This document shows, piece by piece, positions 27,587-35,618 of a stretch of DNA of 64,000 bases. A program made the translations under genes and the position numbers. Numbering within the stretch: the first letter of the stretch is position 1; each line of letters begins with the position of its first letter. Source of the DNA: Millionella massiliensis (GTDB lineage Bacteria > Bacteroidota > Bacteroidia > Bacteroidales > Rikenellaceae); NCBI RefSeq assembly GCF_900104655.1, contig NZ_FNWD01000002.1, forward strand, positions 2,526,246 through 2,590,245, read 5' to 3'. The notes beneath the pieces are model-generated. The model ran no database searches and was not told the origin of the DNA. It worked only from the letters and a program-made list of their open reading frames with translations.

Positions 27587-29443
27587 ATGAAATCCTCGAT
27601 ATTGCGATCTTGCCTGGCTGGTGGGATTATCTTGACATGCAGCCTGTGCACGGGGAACTTCGTAAACTCCGCACATGCAGCCCGCCCCGTCATGGCTCAG
27701 GCGGCTCAGAATGCAGCCGAAAACGCTCCGCTCTTTACGACCGACATTGCCGTACTCTCCGACGGCCGCGTCGTAACTTCCAACAAAGGGGATAAATCCG
27801 TACGAATCTACGATCCCGCCAATTTTGCCGTTCCGGTCAAGACCTGGACCTTCGAACAGATCCCGACCGGTGTGACCTCGGCTGTGGTGGACGGCGCCGA
27901 GAAAATCTACGTCACCACCTTCGAACAGCGCGGGACGCTCGATGTGATCGATCTGGGCTCGGGACGTGTCGAACGCTCCATCCCGGTCGGATCGGGTGCC
28001 ACCTCTCCGCTGCTCTCGCAGGACGGCAGCAAAGTCTATGTCCTGAACCAATTCTCCAACACGATCTCGGAAGTGGATCCCCAGGGTGGTGTCGTGCTCC
28101 GTACGGTTGCCGTGTTGCGTGAACCCAAAGGTGCCGTGATCTCCAAGGACGGCAAGTATCTTTTCGTGACCAACTTCCTGCCGGCGCAGCGGGCCGATGT
28201 CGATTACGTGGCCGCTGTCCTGTCGGTGATCGATCTGGCTACGTTCGAAAAAGTCAAGGATATTCAGTTGGCCAACGGTAGCAACGCTCTGCGTGGTGTG
28301 GCCCTCAGCCCCGATGGCAAATATGTGCTGATTTCCCACAACATGGGTCGGTTCACGGTCCCCACGTCGCAACTTCAGCAGGGGTGGATGAATACCAGTG
28401 CCATGAGTGTGGTCGATGCCGAAAAACTGACCTTTGAAGGTGGTATCGTCTTGGACGATCCTGAACACGGTGCGGCCGGTATCTGGGACATCAAGAGCGT
28501 CGGAGACAAAATCTTCGTGACCCACTCCGGAACGCATGACATGAGCGTGATCGACTATCCGGCCATGATTGCAAAACTCCAGGCTTATACCGGTACCAAA
28601 GAACAACTCTCGTACGACCTGCGTTTCCTGTACGGTATGCGTGAACGTGTGAAACTGGTCGGCAACGGCCCGCGAAAAATGGCCGTATCGAAAGACGGTA
28701 GCAAGCTGTACATTCCGACCTATTTCTCCGATACGCTGAACCTGTTCGGTGTAGCCGACAATAAGGTGCAGGTGGCACCGTGGGTGAAAAATCGTACCGA
28801 GACCGACGTGCAGGCCGGTGAACGTATTTTCAATGACGCTTCATACTGCTTCCAGAACTGGCAGTCCTGCAACGGGTGCCACCCCGGCGACGCCCGCAGT
28901 GACGGCATGAACTGGGACCTGATGAATGACGGTATCGGAAACTCCAAGAACTGCAAAAGTCTGCTCTATTCGTTCTTTACGCCGCCGTGTATGATCTCCG
29001 GTATCCGTAGTGATGCCGCTATCGCCGACCGGAAAGGCTTTACGCATATTCAGTTCTACAACATTCCGGAAGAGATGGCTCTCAAGGTCGATGCCTATGT
29101 CAAGAGCCTCAAGGCAGTGCCTAGTCCCTATCTGGTGAACGGCCAACTCTCGGAAAAAGCCAAACAGGGTCAGAAGGTCTTCGATAAACTCAAATGCGGC
29201 GACTGCCATAACGGTGAATATTATACCGACATGCAGATGCACCGTATCGGCGAGGATATCGAGTTTGAAAAGGGATGGGATACGCCGACCCTGCGCGAAG
29301 TATGGCGCACGGCTCCCTACCTCTTCGACGGCCGCGCTGCGACGATGAAAGAGGTGTTCCAGGTGCATAAACACGGCATTGAGGATAAGAAAGTGAGCGA
29401 AAAAGATATCGATGCACTGGTAGAATATGTAAACTCGCTGTAA
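27587..29443 (+). CDS. Exported beta-propeller with di-haem cytochrome c peroxidase/MauG-like domain
   Basis: The product has 618 residues and a signal peptide ending near SAHA. Residues about 45-410 form a YVTN-type beta-propeller (GSKVYVLNQFSNTISEVDP, GKYLFVTN, GSKLYIPTYFSDTLNLF). The C-terminal 190 residues belong to the di-haem peroxidase/MauG family, with c-type haem sites CNGCH (428-432) and CGDCH (537-541) and the conserved TPTLREVWRTAPYLFDGRA segment. It is an exported haem protein, perhaps oxidising a substrate held by the propeller or accepting its electrons. Two haem sites, but whether the catalytic ligand pattern is complete cannot be judged here. First gene of the cluster; the next begins 5 bp later. 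Confidence 0.85.
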   Translation: MKSSILRSCLAGGIILTCSLCTGNFVNSAHAARPVMAQAAQNAAENAPLFTTDIAVLSDGRVVTSNKGDKSVRIYDPANFAVPVKTWTFEQIPTGVTSAVVDGAEKIYVTTFEQRGTLDVIDLGSGRVERSIPVGSGATSPLLSQDGSKVYVLNQFSNTISEVDPQGGVVLRTVAVLREPKGAVISKDGKYLFVTNFLPAQRADVDYVAAVLSVIDLATFEKVKDIQLANGSNALRGVALSPDGKYVLISHNMGRFTVPTSQLQQGWMNTSAMSVVDAEKLTFEGGIVLDDPEHGAAGIWDIKSVGDKIFVTHSGTHDMSVIDYPAMIAKLQAYTGTKEQLSYDLRFLYGMRERVKLVGNGPRKMAVSKDGSKLYIPTYFSDTLNLFGVADNKVQVAPWVKNRTETDVQAGERIFNDASYCFQNWQSCNGCHPGDARSDGMNWDLMNDGIGNSKNCKSLLYSFFTPPCMISGIRSDAAIADRKGFTHIQFYNIPEEMALKVDAYVKSLKAVPSPYLVNGQLSEKAKQGQKVFDKLKCGDCHNGEYYTDMQMHRIGEDIEFEKGWDTPTLREVWRTAPYLFDGRAATMKEVFQVHKHGIEDKKVSEKDIDALVEYVNSL

Positions 29444-29447
29444 TTTT

Positions 29448-30626
29448 ATGGGATTCAACGTCGTTTATAATATTGAGAAGGTATGGTTCCGCGGCTTCGG
29501 CGAGATGATCGGCGAGATGCTTGACAAACTCACCGAAACCACCCGTGAGTCGGGACAGGTGCCCCTGCGTCTGGTCTTTTTCGGTAATCCGGATAACAAC
29601 GACCAGTACCTCGAACACCGTGAGTGGCTGATCAGACTGGTGCGTGAGCGTTGCGAACGCTTCAGATGGCGGATGCCGCTGCTGAGCTACGTTGCCCAGA
29701 AACCGCTCGATGCGGGGCTGGTGATGGAGTCACAGTGCGTCTCGCGCGAAAATTCGCAACTCGTGCAGGATAAAATTTCGGCCGACGGCGTGCGTTACTT
29801 CGTGGTCGAAAATCAGGAAGGAAAACGACTTTTTACAGAGGGTATTCTCCCCTCGTCACTCGGGTTGCCCATCCTGGCGCAGTCCAACGAAGTGCTCGGC
29901 AAGTTGGGGAATATTCTCGAGGTCGAACAGATGAATATCAACACCATCGTTCGGCAGTGGAATTATATTGAGCAGATTACCTGTGTGCCCGAAGGCGGAA
30001 ACCAACACTATCAGGACTTTAACGACGCCCGTTCGCATTTTTATGCCCGGACCGAATGGAAGGGCGGTTATCCGGCTGCGACCGGTATCGGAACCCATCA
30101 TGGCGGTATCATGGTCGAAGTGGATGCCGTTTCACTCTCGTGCCGCAAATGTGCAGCAGTGGCGCTGGACAACTCCCTGCAGGTAGCTGCCCATGACTAT
30201 TCGCAAAACGTGCTGATCGGTGTGGCCGATAAGATTTTCCGTCACAAGACAACGCCCAAATTTGAGCGTGCCAAAGCCGTTGTCAGCCCGGCGTCGGGAT
30301 TGCAGGTCTATATTTCCGGCACGGCAGCCATCCGAGGTGAGGCTTCCCTGACCGGAGTGGGCATCGGACAGCAGACGATTACCACGCTCGAAAACATTGA
30401 CTATCTGATCTCGCGCGAAAACCTTCGCAAGCATGGAATTAAGGTCGAAAGAGTACCTGAAATCCAAATTTTTCGCGTATATTTGAAGACTGAAAACCTG
30501 CTGGACGAAGCGCGCCGCATTATCGACGAACGCTGCCCGAATGTTCGGGCGCTGTACGTGCTGACCGACGTATGTCGGGACGAACTCCTGATTGAAATCG
30601 AAGGGGTCGCCTTTACGGAGGATTAA
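29448..30626 (+). CDS. RidA-fold protein of the chorismatase (FkbO/Hyg5) type
   Basis: The protein has 392 residues without a signal peptide, so it is cytoplasmic. The middle contains IVRQWNYIEQI, YQDFNDARSHFY and GYPAATGIGTHHGG, which is the pattern of chorismatases (tandem RidA-like folds that hydrolyse chorismate). The C-terminus LLIEIEGVA resembles the acidic catalytic end of the RidA fold. Both RidA-like halves appear present. The real substrate in this setting is unknown. A DAHP synthase gene, the first step to chorismate, lies 13 kb away, but that link is only suggestive. It follows the haem-propeller gene by 5 bp and is translationally close to it. Confidence 0.72.
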   Translation: MGFNVVYNIEKVWFRGFGEMIGEMLDKLTETTRESGQVPLRLVFFGNPDNNDQYLEHREWLIRLVRERCERFRWRMPLLSYVAQKPLDAGLVMESQCVSRENSQLVQDKISADGVRYFVVENQEGKRLFTEGILPSSLGLPILAQSNEVLGKLGNILEVEQMNINTIVRQWNYIEQITCVPEGGNQHYQDFNDARSHFYARTEWKGGYPAATGIGTHHGGIMVEVDAVSLSCRKCAAVALDNSLQVAAHDYSQNVLIGVADKIFRHKTTPKFERAKAVVSPASGLQVYISGTAAIRGEASLTGVGIGQQTITTLENIDYLISRENLRKHGIKVERVPEIQIFRVYLKTENLLDEARRIIDERCPNVRALYVLTDVCRDELLIEIEGVAFTED

Positions 30627-30701
30627 TCCTCGGTGGCGGGTGTAGGAGAAGGCAAGGTAGAAACAGAGAAGAGAGACAAACAAAATAAAAATAACAACAT
30701 C

Positions 30702-31415
30702 ATGAAAAACCTAAACTTTCTGAAAGCTTCGATGATTGCGCTTTGCGGTGCCGCATTAACCTTGACCTCGTGTGGTGGCGGTCAGTCCGGCCAGGGCGCA
30801 GATTCGACAGCAGTAAAAACCACTGACATGAAAAAAGCACCGTATCAGAAAAAGTACACCAACGCCGATTTCTACGACGCTCAGGGTAATTTCAAACAGG
30901 ATGTAGCAAAAAAAGCCTTCCTGGACATGTTCGCTTACTACGATGTACCGTTTACTCCGCTGATGGAAAAAGACATCTGGTTCACTGACTTCGGACTGGG
31001 TGACTTCGAAAACGTCGGTATGGGCGGTATCTTCTGGATCAACGACTCGACCTATGGCTACTTCTCGCACTCGATCTACCTGCTGCCGGGTCAGATGATT
31101 CCGGAACACAAACACGTGAAAACCGCATTCCCCGCTAAACAGGAATCCTGGATGGTCGATAAAGGCTGGGTTTACAACTTCTCGGAAGTCGGCGAGCCGA
31201 CCGAAGGTGCTGAAGACCTGATCCCCGCATCGCAGAAAGAATCCACCGTTTCGAAAAACTACGTGAAACAAAACCTGGGCGAAGTGCTGACCCTCAAACA
31301 GCCCGAAACCTGGCACTTTATGATGGCCGGTCCGGAAGGTGCTATCGTTTGGGAATTCGCCAACTATCACGATAACGCAGGTCTGCGCTTCACGAAACCC
31401 GGCGCAGCACTGTAA
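30702..31415 (+). CDS. Cupin lipoprotein resembling D-lyxose isomerase
   Basis: A 237-residue lipoprotein; lipobox near residue 24 (LTLTSC). The rest resembles the D-lyxose/D-mannose ketol-isomerase cupin: YLLPGQMIPEHKHV supplies the HxH metal site, KQESWMV the Glu, and PETWHFMMAGPEG the last His. If exported and active it would work outside the cytoplasm, which is unusual for a sugar isomerase, so a sugar-binding or sensory role is an alternative. The start is the ATG at 30702, which puts the signal peptide first. Codon use is that of a highly expressed gene. A gap of 75 bp separates it from the preceding gene. Confidence 0.75.
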   Translation: MKNLNFLKASMIALCGAALTLTSCGGGQSGQGADSTAVKTTDMKKAPYQKKYTNADFYDAQGNFKQDVAKKAFLDMFAYYDVPFTPLMEKDIWFTDFGLGDFENVGMGGIFWINDSTYGYFSHSIYLLPGQMIPEHKHVKTAFPAKQESWMVDKGWVYNFSEVGEPTEGAEDLIPASQKESTVSKNYVKQNLGEVLTLKQPETWHFMMAGPEGAIVWEFANYHDNAGLRFTKPGAAL

Positions 31416-31432
31416 TCTCCTGACTCAGGGAT

Positions 31433-31489
31433 TTACCACCAAAGCGGCGGAGGCGGGGAGTGTGTCCATTCCTACGTCCTCCGCTTTGT
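31433..31489 (+). promoter_or_regulatory. Intercistronic hairpin after the cupin gene
   Basis: CAAAGCGG-CGG-AGG near 31433-31446 pairs with CCTCCGCTTTG at about 31479-31489, with a three-base bulge. It may be a partial terminator or a processing/stability element, since genes continue downstream on the same strand. Confidence 0.4.
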
Positions 31490-31522
31490 GACAAAAATTA
31501 CTAACCCGACAACATACCCAAC

Positions 31523-31843
31523 ATGAGAACCTATGACCACGTCGGCATACCGACCACGACCCCCAAAGAAGGCGAAGTCTACAACGACGGAATGAAAGTG
31601 TGGCTGACCGACTTCTCGAAAAGCCCCAACCGCATCGAATGGCTCCGTTTCGAGCCCGGATCGTGGATGCCCGAACTGATCCAGACTACGACCCACCTGG
31701 CCTATCAGGTGACCGATCCCGAAGCCGAAATGCAAGGTAAAAAGGTGCTGCTGCCCCCCACCGACTGTGGCGGCGGAAATTGGATCGCCTTCGTCGAAGA
31801 AGAAGGAATCGCCATCGAACTGATGTGGCAGGAAAACAAATAA
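31523..31843 (+). CDS. Small VOC/glyoxalase-like protein
   Basis: A 106-residue cytoplasmic protein: opening MRTYDHVGIPTTTPKEGE, then a strand-rich middle and VLLPPTDCGGGNWIAFVEEEGIAIELMW. The spacing of DHVGIP with a C-terminal IAIELM resembles half of a VOC (glyoxalase/bleomycin-resistance) fold, in which His and Glu bind a metal. VOC members isomerise or cleave vicinal oxygen compounds. Here it sits between the cupin and DhaK and may handle a small keto-sugar or keto-acid; this is inference. High-expression codon use. Confidence 0.65.
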   Translation: MRTYDHVGIPTTTPKEGEVYNDGMKVWLTDFSKSPNRIEWLRFEPGSWMPELIQTTTHLAYQVTDPEAEMQGKKVLLPPTDCGGGNWIAFVEEEGIAIELMWQENK

Positions 31844-31868
31844 TGCTCCCTAAAAACGTGATATTCCG

Positions 31869-32876
31869 ATGAACAAGTTTATAAATTCCACCGATAACAT
31901 TACTGCCGAACTGCTCGAAGGCTATACCATGGCTTTTTCCGAAACCGTTAAGCTCGGCGCTGAAAATATCGTAGTCCGCACCAATCCCAAATCTCAGGAT
32001 AAAGTGGCCATCGTCGCTTTCGGCGGCTCGGGTCATGAACCCGCCGTCAGCGGTTTCGTGGGTGAAGGCATGCTCGACGCTTCGGTTGTTGGCGACATCT
32101 TCGCTGCTCCCGGTGCGCAACGCCTCTTCCAGGCACTCCAGATGTTCAAACGCGACGCCGGTATCCTGCTGCTCGTGCTGAACCACTCCGGTGACGTGAT
32201 GAGCGGCAATATGGCCAAACAGCTCGCCGAACGGGCCGGAATCAAAGTGAAATCGATCATGACCCATGACGATATCTCGGCCGGTCTCGACGCTCCGGAC
32301 GAAGACCGCCGCGGTCTGGCCGGTGCCATCCCGATGTACAAGATCCTCGGTGCCGCAGCCGAACAGGGCAAATCGCTCGACGAACTGATCGAAATCGGTG
32401 AACGTTTCAATAAACAAATCGCAACGCTGGCTGTGGCCATGCGCGCTTGCACCCACCCGCAGAACGGTGCCACCATCACCGAACTGCCCGAAGGCATGAT
32501 GCAGATCGGTATGGGGCAGCATGGCGAAGCCGGTCAGGGCGGTAACGAACCGCTTGTTTCGGCCGATGCTACTGCCGAATTCATGGTCGGTCAGTTGATG
32601 AAAAAACTCGACCTCAAGAGCGGTGACAACGTACTGCTCTACATCAACGGTGTAGGTTCGACCACCCTGATGGAACAGTTCATCGTTTACCGTGCTGCCG
32701 CCAAGAAACTGCAGGCTGCCGGTGTCAACGTTGTCGACAGCTATGCCGGCGAACTGCTGACCGTTCAGGAACAGGCTGGTTTCCAGATGATCCTCGCAAA
32801 ACTCGACGACGACCATATGGACCTGCTGAAAAACTACAAGGCCGACGCTCCTTACTGGAAACGTTTCGGCAAATAG
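31869..32876 (+). CDS. dhaK: Dihydroxyacetone kinase-type subunit DhaK
   Basis: DhaK binds a ketose such as dihydroxyacetone covalently and presents it for phosphorylation by DhaL. The 335-residue protein keeps the key residues at nearly the positions of the E. coli enzyme: GGSGHEP with H56, HSGDVMSG with D109, and the substrate-binding His H218 in MGQHGEAG (E. coli H230). Homologues also act on C4 ketoses such as erythrulose, so the substrate is not fixed by sequence. DhaL follows after 139 bp, and no DhaM/PTS gene is seen, so an ATP-dependent kinase seems likely. It is highly expressed by codon use. Confidence 0.93.
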   Translation: MNKFINSTDNITAELLEGYTMAFSETVKLGAENIVVRTNPKSQDKVAIVAFGGSGHEPAVSGFVGEGMLDASVVGDIFAAPGAQRLFQALQMFKRDAGILLLVLNHSGDVMSGNMAKQLAERAGIKVKSIMTHDDISAGLDAPDEDRRGLAGAIPMYKILGAAAEQGKSLDELIEIGERFNKQIATLAVAMRACTHPQNGATITELPEGMMQIGMGQHGEAGQGGNEPLVSADATAEFMVGQLMKKLDLKSGDNVLLYINGVGSTTLMEQFIVYRAAAKKLQAAGVNVVDSYAGELLTVQEQAGFQMILAKLDDDHMDLLKNYKADAPYWKRFGK

Positions 32877-32922
32877 GCCCCGAATCGTCCCGTTAGCGGG
32901 ATCATTGCCCCTCTATTTTGGA

Positions 32923-32954
32923 CCCTCTGTTCCCTGTCAAAAGGGGGCAGAGGG
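32923..32954 (+). promoter_or_regulatory. Intercistronic hairpin between dhaK and dhaL
   Basis: CCCTCTGTTCCC (32923-32934) pairs with GGGGGCAGAGGG (32943-32954) with two G-T pairs. No T-run follows, so stabilisation of upstream mRNA is more likely than termination. A smaller hairpin is at 32888-32901. Confidence 0.5.
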
Positions 32955-33015
32955 CATGGGGTAAATGGGGATAACCTAAAAACAGAGTATAACTAACACC
33001 AATTCAATACCTTCT

Positions 33016-33654
33016 ATGACCGGAAAATTGACTATCCCGGATTTTCAGAAAATGATTCAGCAGGCGCTGAGCAACGTGACGGCCCGTGCCGGTGAGTTCA
33101 GCGAACTGGATGCCGTTATCGGTGACGGCGACCACGGCGAAGCCATTGTGACCGCTCTCAATGCCATCGCCAAAGTGTCGAACGCCGACGATGCCGCAGG
33201 CAAAGATTTCAAAACCCTGCTCGGCGATATGGGCTTCGGCGTGATGATGGAGACCAGTGGCTCGACCTCGACCCTGCTCGGCGGTCTGCTGCTCGGCATG
33301 AGCGACGCCGTACCCGCTGCAGCCAAAGAACTTGATGCCGCACAGGTCAAAGCCATGTTCAAAGGCGGACTCGAAGGCGTGCAGAAGAATACCAAAGCCA
33401 TGCCCGGCGACAAGACCATGATGGACGCCCTCTATCCGGCCGTGACCGCCATGCAGGAGTGTGCGTCGGACGACGTCGAAGAGGTGCTCAAAGCCGGAGC
33501 CGAAGCTGCCCAGAAAGGCGCTGAAGCCACCGTGCAGATGAAAGCCAACTTCGGTCGTGCCCGCAACTATGGCGAAAAATCCGTCGGACATGCCGACAGC
33601 GGCGCCTCGTCATGGGCCTGCATGTTCGGTGCCTTTGCCCAGGCGCTTGCATAA
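33016..33654 (+). CDS. dhaL: Dihydroxyacetone kinase-type subunit DhaL
   Basis: This is the nucleotide-binding half of the kinase. The 212-residue protein has the DhaL magnesium site, LDAVIGDGDHG, with D32, D37 and D39. Later helices carry the GDMGFGVMMETSGSTSTLLGG and MPGDKTMMDAL blocks, and the end KSVGHADSGASSWACMFGAFA is typical. It works with DhaK. Gene order DhaK, DhaL, aldolase is unusual (see the LsrF-type gene that follows after 107 bp). High-expression codon use. Confidence 0.93.
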   Translation: MTGKLTIPDFQKMIQQALSNVTARAGEFSELDAVIGDGDHGEAIVTALNAIAKVSNADDAAGKDFKTLLGDMGFGVMMETSGSTSTLLGGLLLGMSDAVPAAAKELDAAQVKAMFKGGLEGVQKNTKAMPGDKTMMDALYPAVTAMQECASDDVEEVLKAGAEAAQKGAEATVQMKANFGRARNYGEKSVGHADSGASSWACMFGAFAQALA

Positions 33655-33761
33655 CCCGGTCCCGCGGACCGCGGTTCAGGGAGGAGGAAGACTATTTCCC
33701 GAATCCCGCATGAAAACAGAAATACAACAGATTAAATAAACAAGAAAAACAGAAGACAGAC

Positions 33762-34640
33762 ATGGCAGACATGGATGGGATCCTTGAAAACAAGGACAAA
33801 GATTACGGCATCGGAATTCCGGTAGCCAACCAAAGCTATTTCGTAAAAGGCGCTGACAACCTCGGCTGGGGCATGAAAGACCGCCTCTCGCGCATCTTCC
33901 GCCCGAGCACCGGTCGTACCGTTATGCTCGCCTTCGACCACGGTTACATCATGGGCCCGACCTCTGGTCTGGAACGCCTCGACCTGAACATCGTACCGCT
34001 GGTCAAATATGCCGACTCGCTGATGTGTACCCGCGGCTCGCTCCGTTCGGTCGTGCCCCCCACCTTCAACAAAGGTATCTGCCTCCGCTACTCGGCCGGT
34101 TCGTCGATCCTTACCGATCTGAACAACGAGTGCGTGCTCGATCCCGTTGACGCTGTCCGCGTGAACGCTTCGGCTATGGCCGTTATGGTGGCCATGGGTA
34201 ACGACAAATTCGAAGCCCGTACCATCGAAAACCTCGTCCGCACTGCCGACGCAGGCTATACGTACGGCATCCCCACCATGGGTGTGACCGCCGTAGGTAA
34301 AGACATGGCCCGCGACTCGAAATACTTCGGTCTGGCCGCCCGTGTATGTGCCGAAAACGGTGCCAACATCGTTAAAACCTACTACTGCGACGGTTTCGCC
34401 AAAGTAGTTAACGCCTGCCCGGTGCCGATCGTGATCGCCGGCGGTAAGAAACTGGAAGAAAAAGCAGCCCTCGAACTCTGCTACAAAGCCATCAACGATG
34501 GTGCCATGGGTGTCGACATGGGTCGCAACGTGTTCCAGTCGGAAAACCCCGCAGCTATGATCCAGGCCGTTAGCGCCGTCGTTCACGAAGGTCTGACCCC
34601 CGAACAGGGCTTCGAAATGTACAAGGATCTGTCGAAATAA
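33762..34640 (+). CDS. LsrF-type class I aldolase/thiolase
   Basis: The 292-residue protein is very like LsrF, the thiolase of autoinducer-2 catabolism that makes acetyl-CoA and dihydroxyacetone phosphate from 3-hydroxy-2,4-pentadione-5-phosphate. Matching blocks are WGMKDRLSRIF, GRTVMLAFDHGY, MCTRGSLRSVVPP, GIPTMGVTAVGKDMARD, IVKTYYCDGF and PIVIAGGKK. The Schiff-base lysine is K205 in IVKTYY. No other lsr gene is present, so autoinducer-2 need not be the substrate. Beside DhaK/DhaL the pair suggests phosphorylation then carbon-carbon cleavage of a C4-C5 keto compound. The lsrF name is used only as a family label. Confidence 0.87.
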   Translation: MADMDGILENKDKDYGIGIPVANQSYFVKGADNLGWGMKDRLSRIFRPSTGRTVMLAFDHGYIMGPTSGLERLDLNIVPLVKYADSLMCTRGSLRSVVPPTFNKGICLRYSAGSSILTDLNNECVLDPVDAVRVNASAMAVMVAMGNDKFEARTIENLVRTADAGYTYGIPTMGVTAVGKDMARDSKYFGLAARVCAENGANIVKTYYCDGFAKVVNACPVPIVIAGGKKLEEKAALELCYKAINDGAMGVDMGRNVFQSENPAAMIQAVSAVVHEGLTPEQGFEMYKDLSK

Positions 34641-34653
34641 CAGCCCCAGCGCA

Positions 34654-35592
34654 ATGAAACACATCCTTCATAAACTGGCAGCAGCCGCAGCAACGGGTAC
34701 CCTGGCAATCGCCATGGTATCCTGCGGCTCCAAAGCAACCGCCCCCCAGGACAAAATGCTGATCGCAGGCTCGTTCTGGGATACCATCGCCGTGGTGAAC
34801 CGCTCGGCAGGCGACCAAATCGAATGGAAATACGGTCTTCCGGCCGGTTCCGAGTGCAACAGCGCCGAGATCATCCCCGGCGGTGATGTACTGATCTCCT
34901 ACAAAAAAGGCGCCCGCGTCATCAAACGCGACGCCGCTGCGACCATTGTCTGGGACTTCACCGACGTGGCCGATACCGCTGAACTCCAAACCGCTACCCG
35001 GCTGCCCGATGGCGGATACCTGCTCGCAATCTGCGATACTCCGGCTCGCTTTGTCGAACTCGACTCGACCGGCACCCAGGTACGGAAAGAGGTCCGTTAC
35101 GACCTCGGCATCCGTCCTGCTCATGCCCAGTTCCGCCGCGTCAGCAAAGCCGCTAACGGAAACTACCTGATCCCGGTTATGTCGACCGGCAAAGTGCTGG
35201 AAATTAAGGATTCGACCCTCGTGAAAGAGTACAACGTCGGAGGTACCCCCTTCGCTGTACAGGAACTCGCCGACGGTAATCTGTTCGTGGCCTTGGGCGA
35301 CGGTCACTGCGCCGTTGAAGTCAGCCGCGCCGACGGCAACGTCGTTAACCGTATCGACAGCATCCCCGGAGTGCCCCTGCACTTTGTTGCTCAATCACTG
35401 CGACTCGAAAACGGCAACACCCTGATCTCGAACTGGCAAGGCCACCTGCCCGCCGAACAGCAGACCGCAGCTCAACTGGTCGAAATCGATCCGACCGGTG
35501 CAGTTGTCTGGAGCTACGACGGTCGTGGCGGCAAGCCGGTCAAAGGCGGCGGTGTCGATTTCGTATCGGCTTTTTATCCCTTCGCGGAATAA
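34654..35592 (+). CDS. Beta-propeller lipoprotein
   Basis: A 312-residue lipoprotein (lipobox MVSCG). The mature part consists of about six repeats with a shared pattern: IAGSFWDTIAVVN, EIIPGGDVLISYKKG, TRLPDGGYLLAICD, VSKAANGNYLIPVM, VQELADGNLFVALGDG, LRLENGNTLISNWQG. This is the PQQ-like/arylsulfotransferase-like beta-propeller family. No haem site or catalytic motif is visible. It lies 13 bp after the aldolase gene and 26 bp before the multidomain gene and may bind a substrate or partner for the exported haem proteins. Confidence 0.75.
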   Translation: MKHILHKLAAAAATGTLAIAMVSCGSKATAPQDKMLIAGSFWDTIAVVNRSAGDQIEWKYGLPAGSECNSAEIIPGGDVLISYKKGARVIKRDAAATIVWDFTDVADTAELQTATRLPDGGYLLAICDTPARFVELDSTGTQVRKEVRYDLGIRPAHAQFRRVSKAANGNYLIPVMSTGKVLEIKDSTLVKEYNVGGTPFAVQELADGNLFVALGDGHCAVEVSRADGNVVNRIDSIPGVPLHFVAQSLRLENGNTLISNWQGHLPAEQQTAAQLVEIDPTGAVVWSYDGRGGKPVKGGGVDFVSAFYPFAE

Positions 35593-35618
35593 TAGCATAC
35601 TAACACCAAACCAAACAG

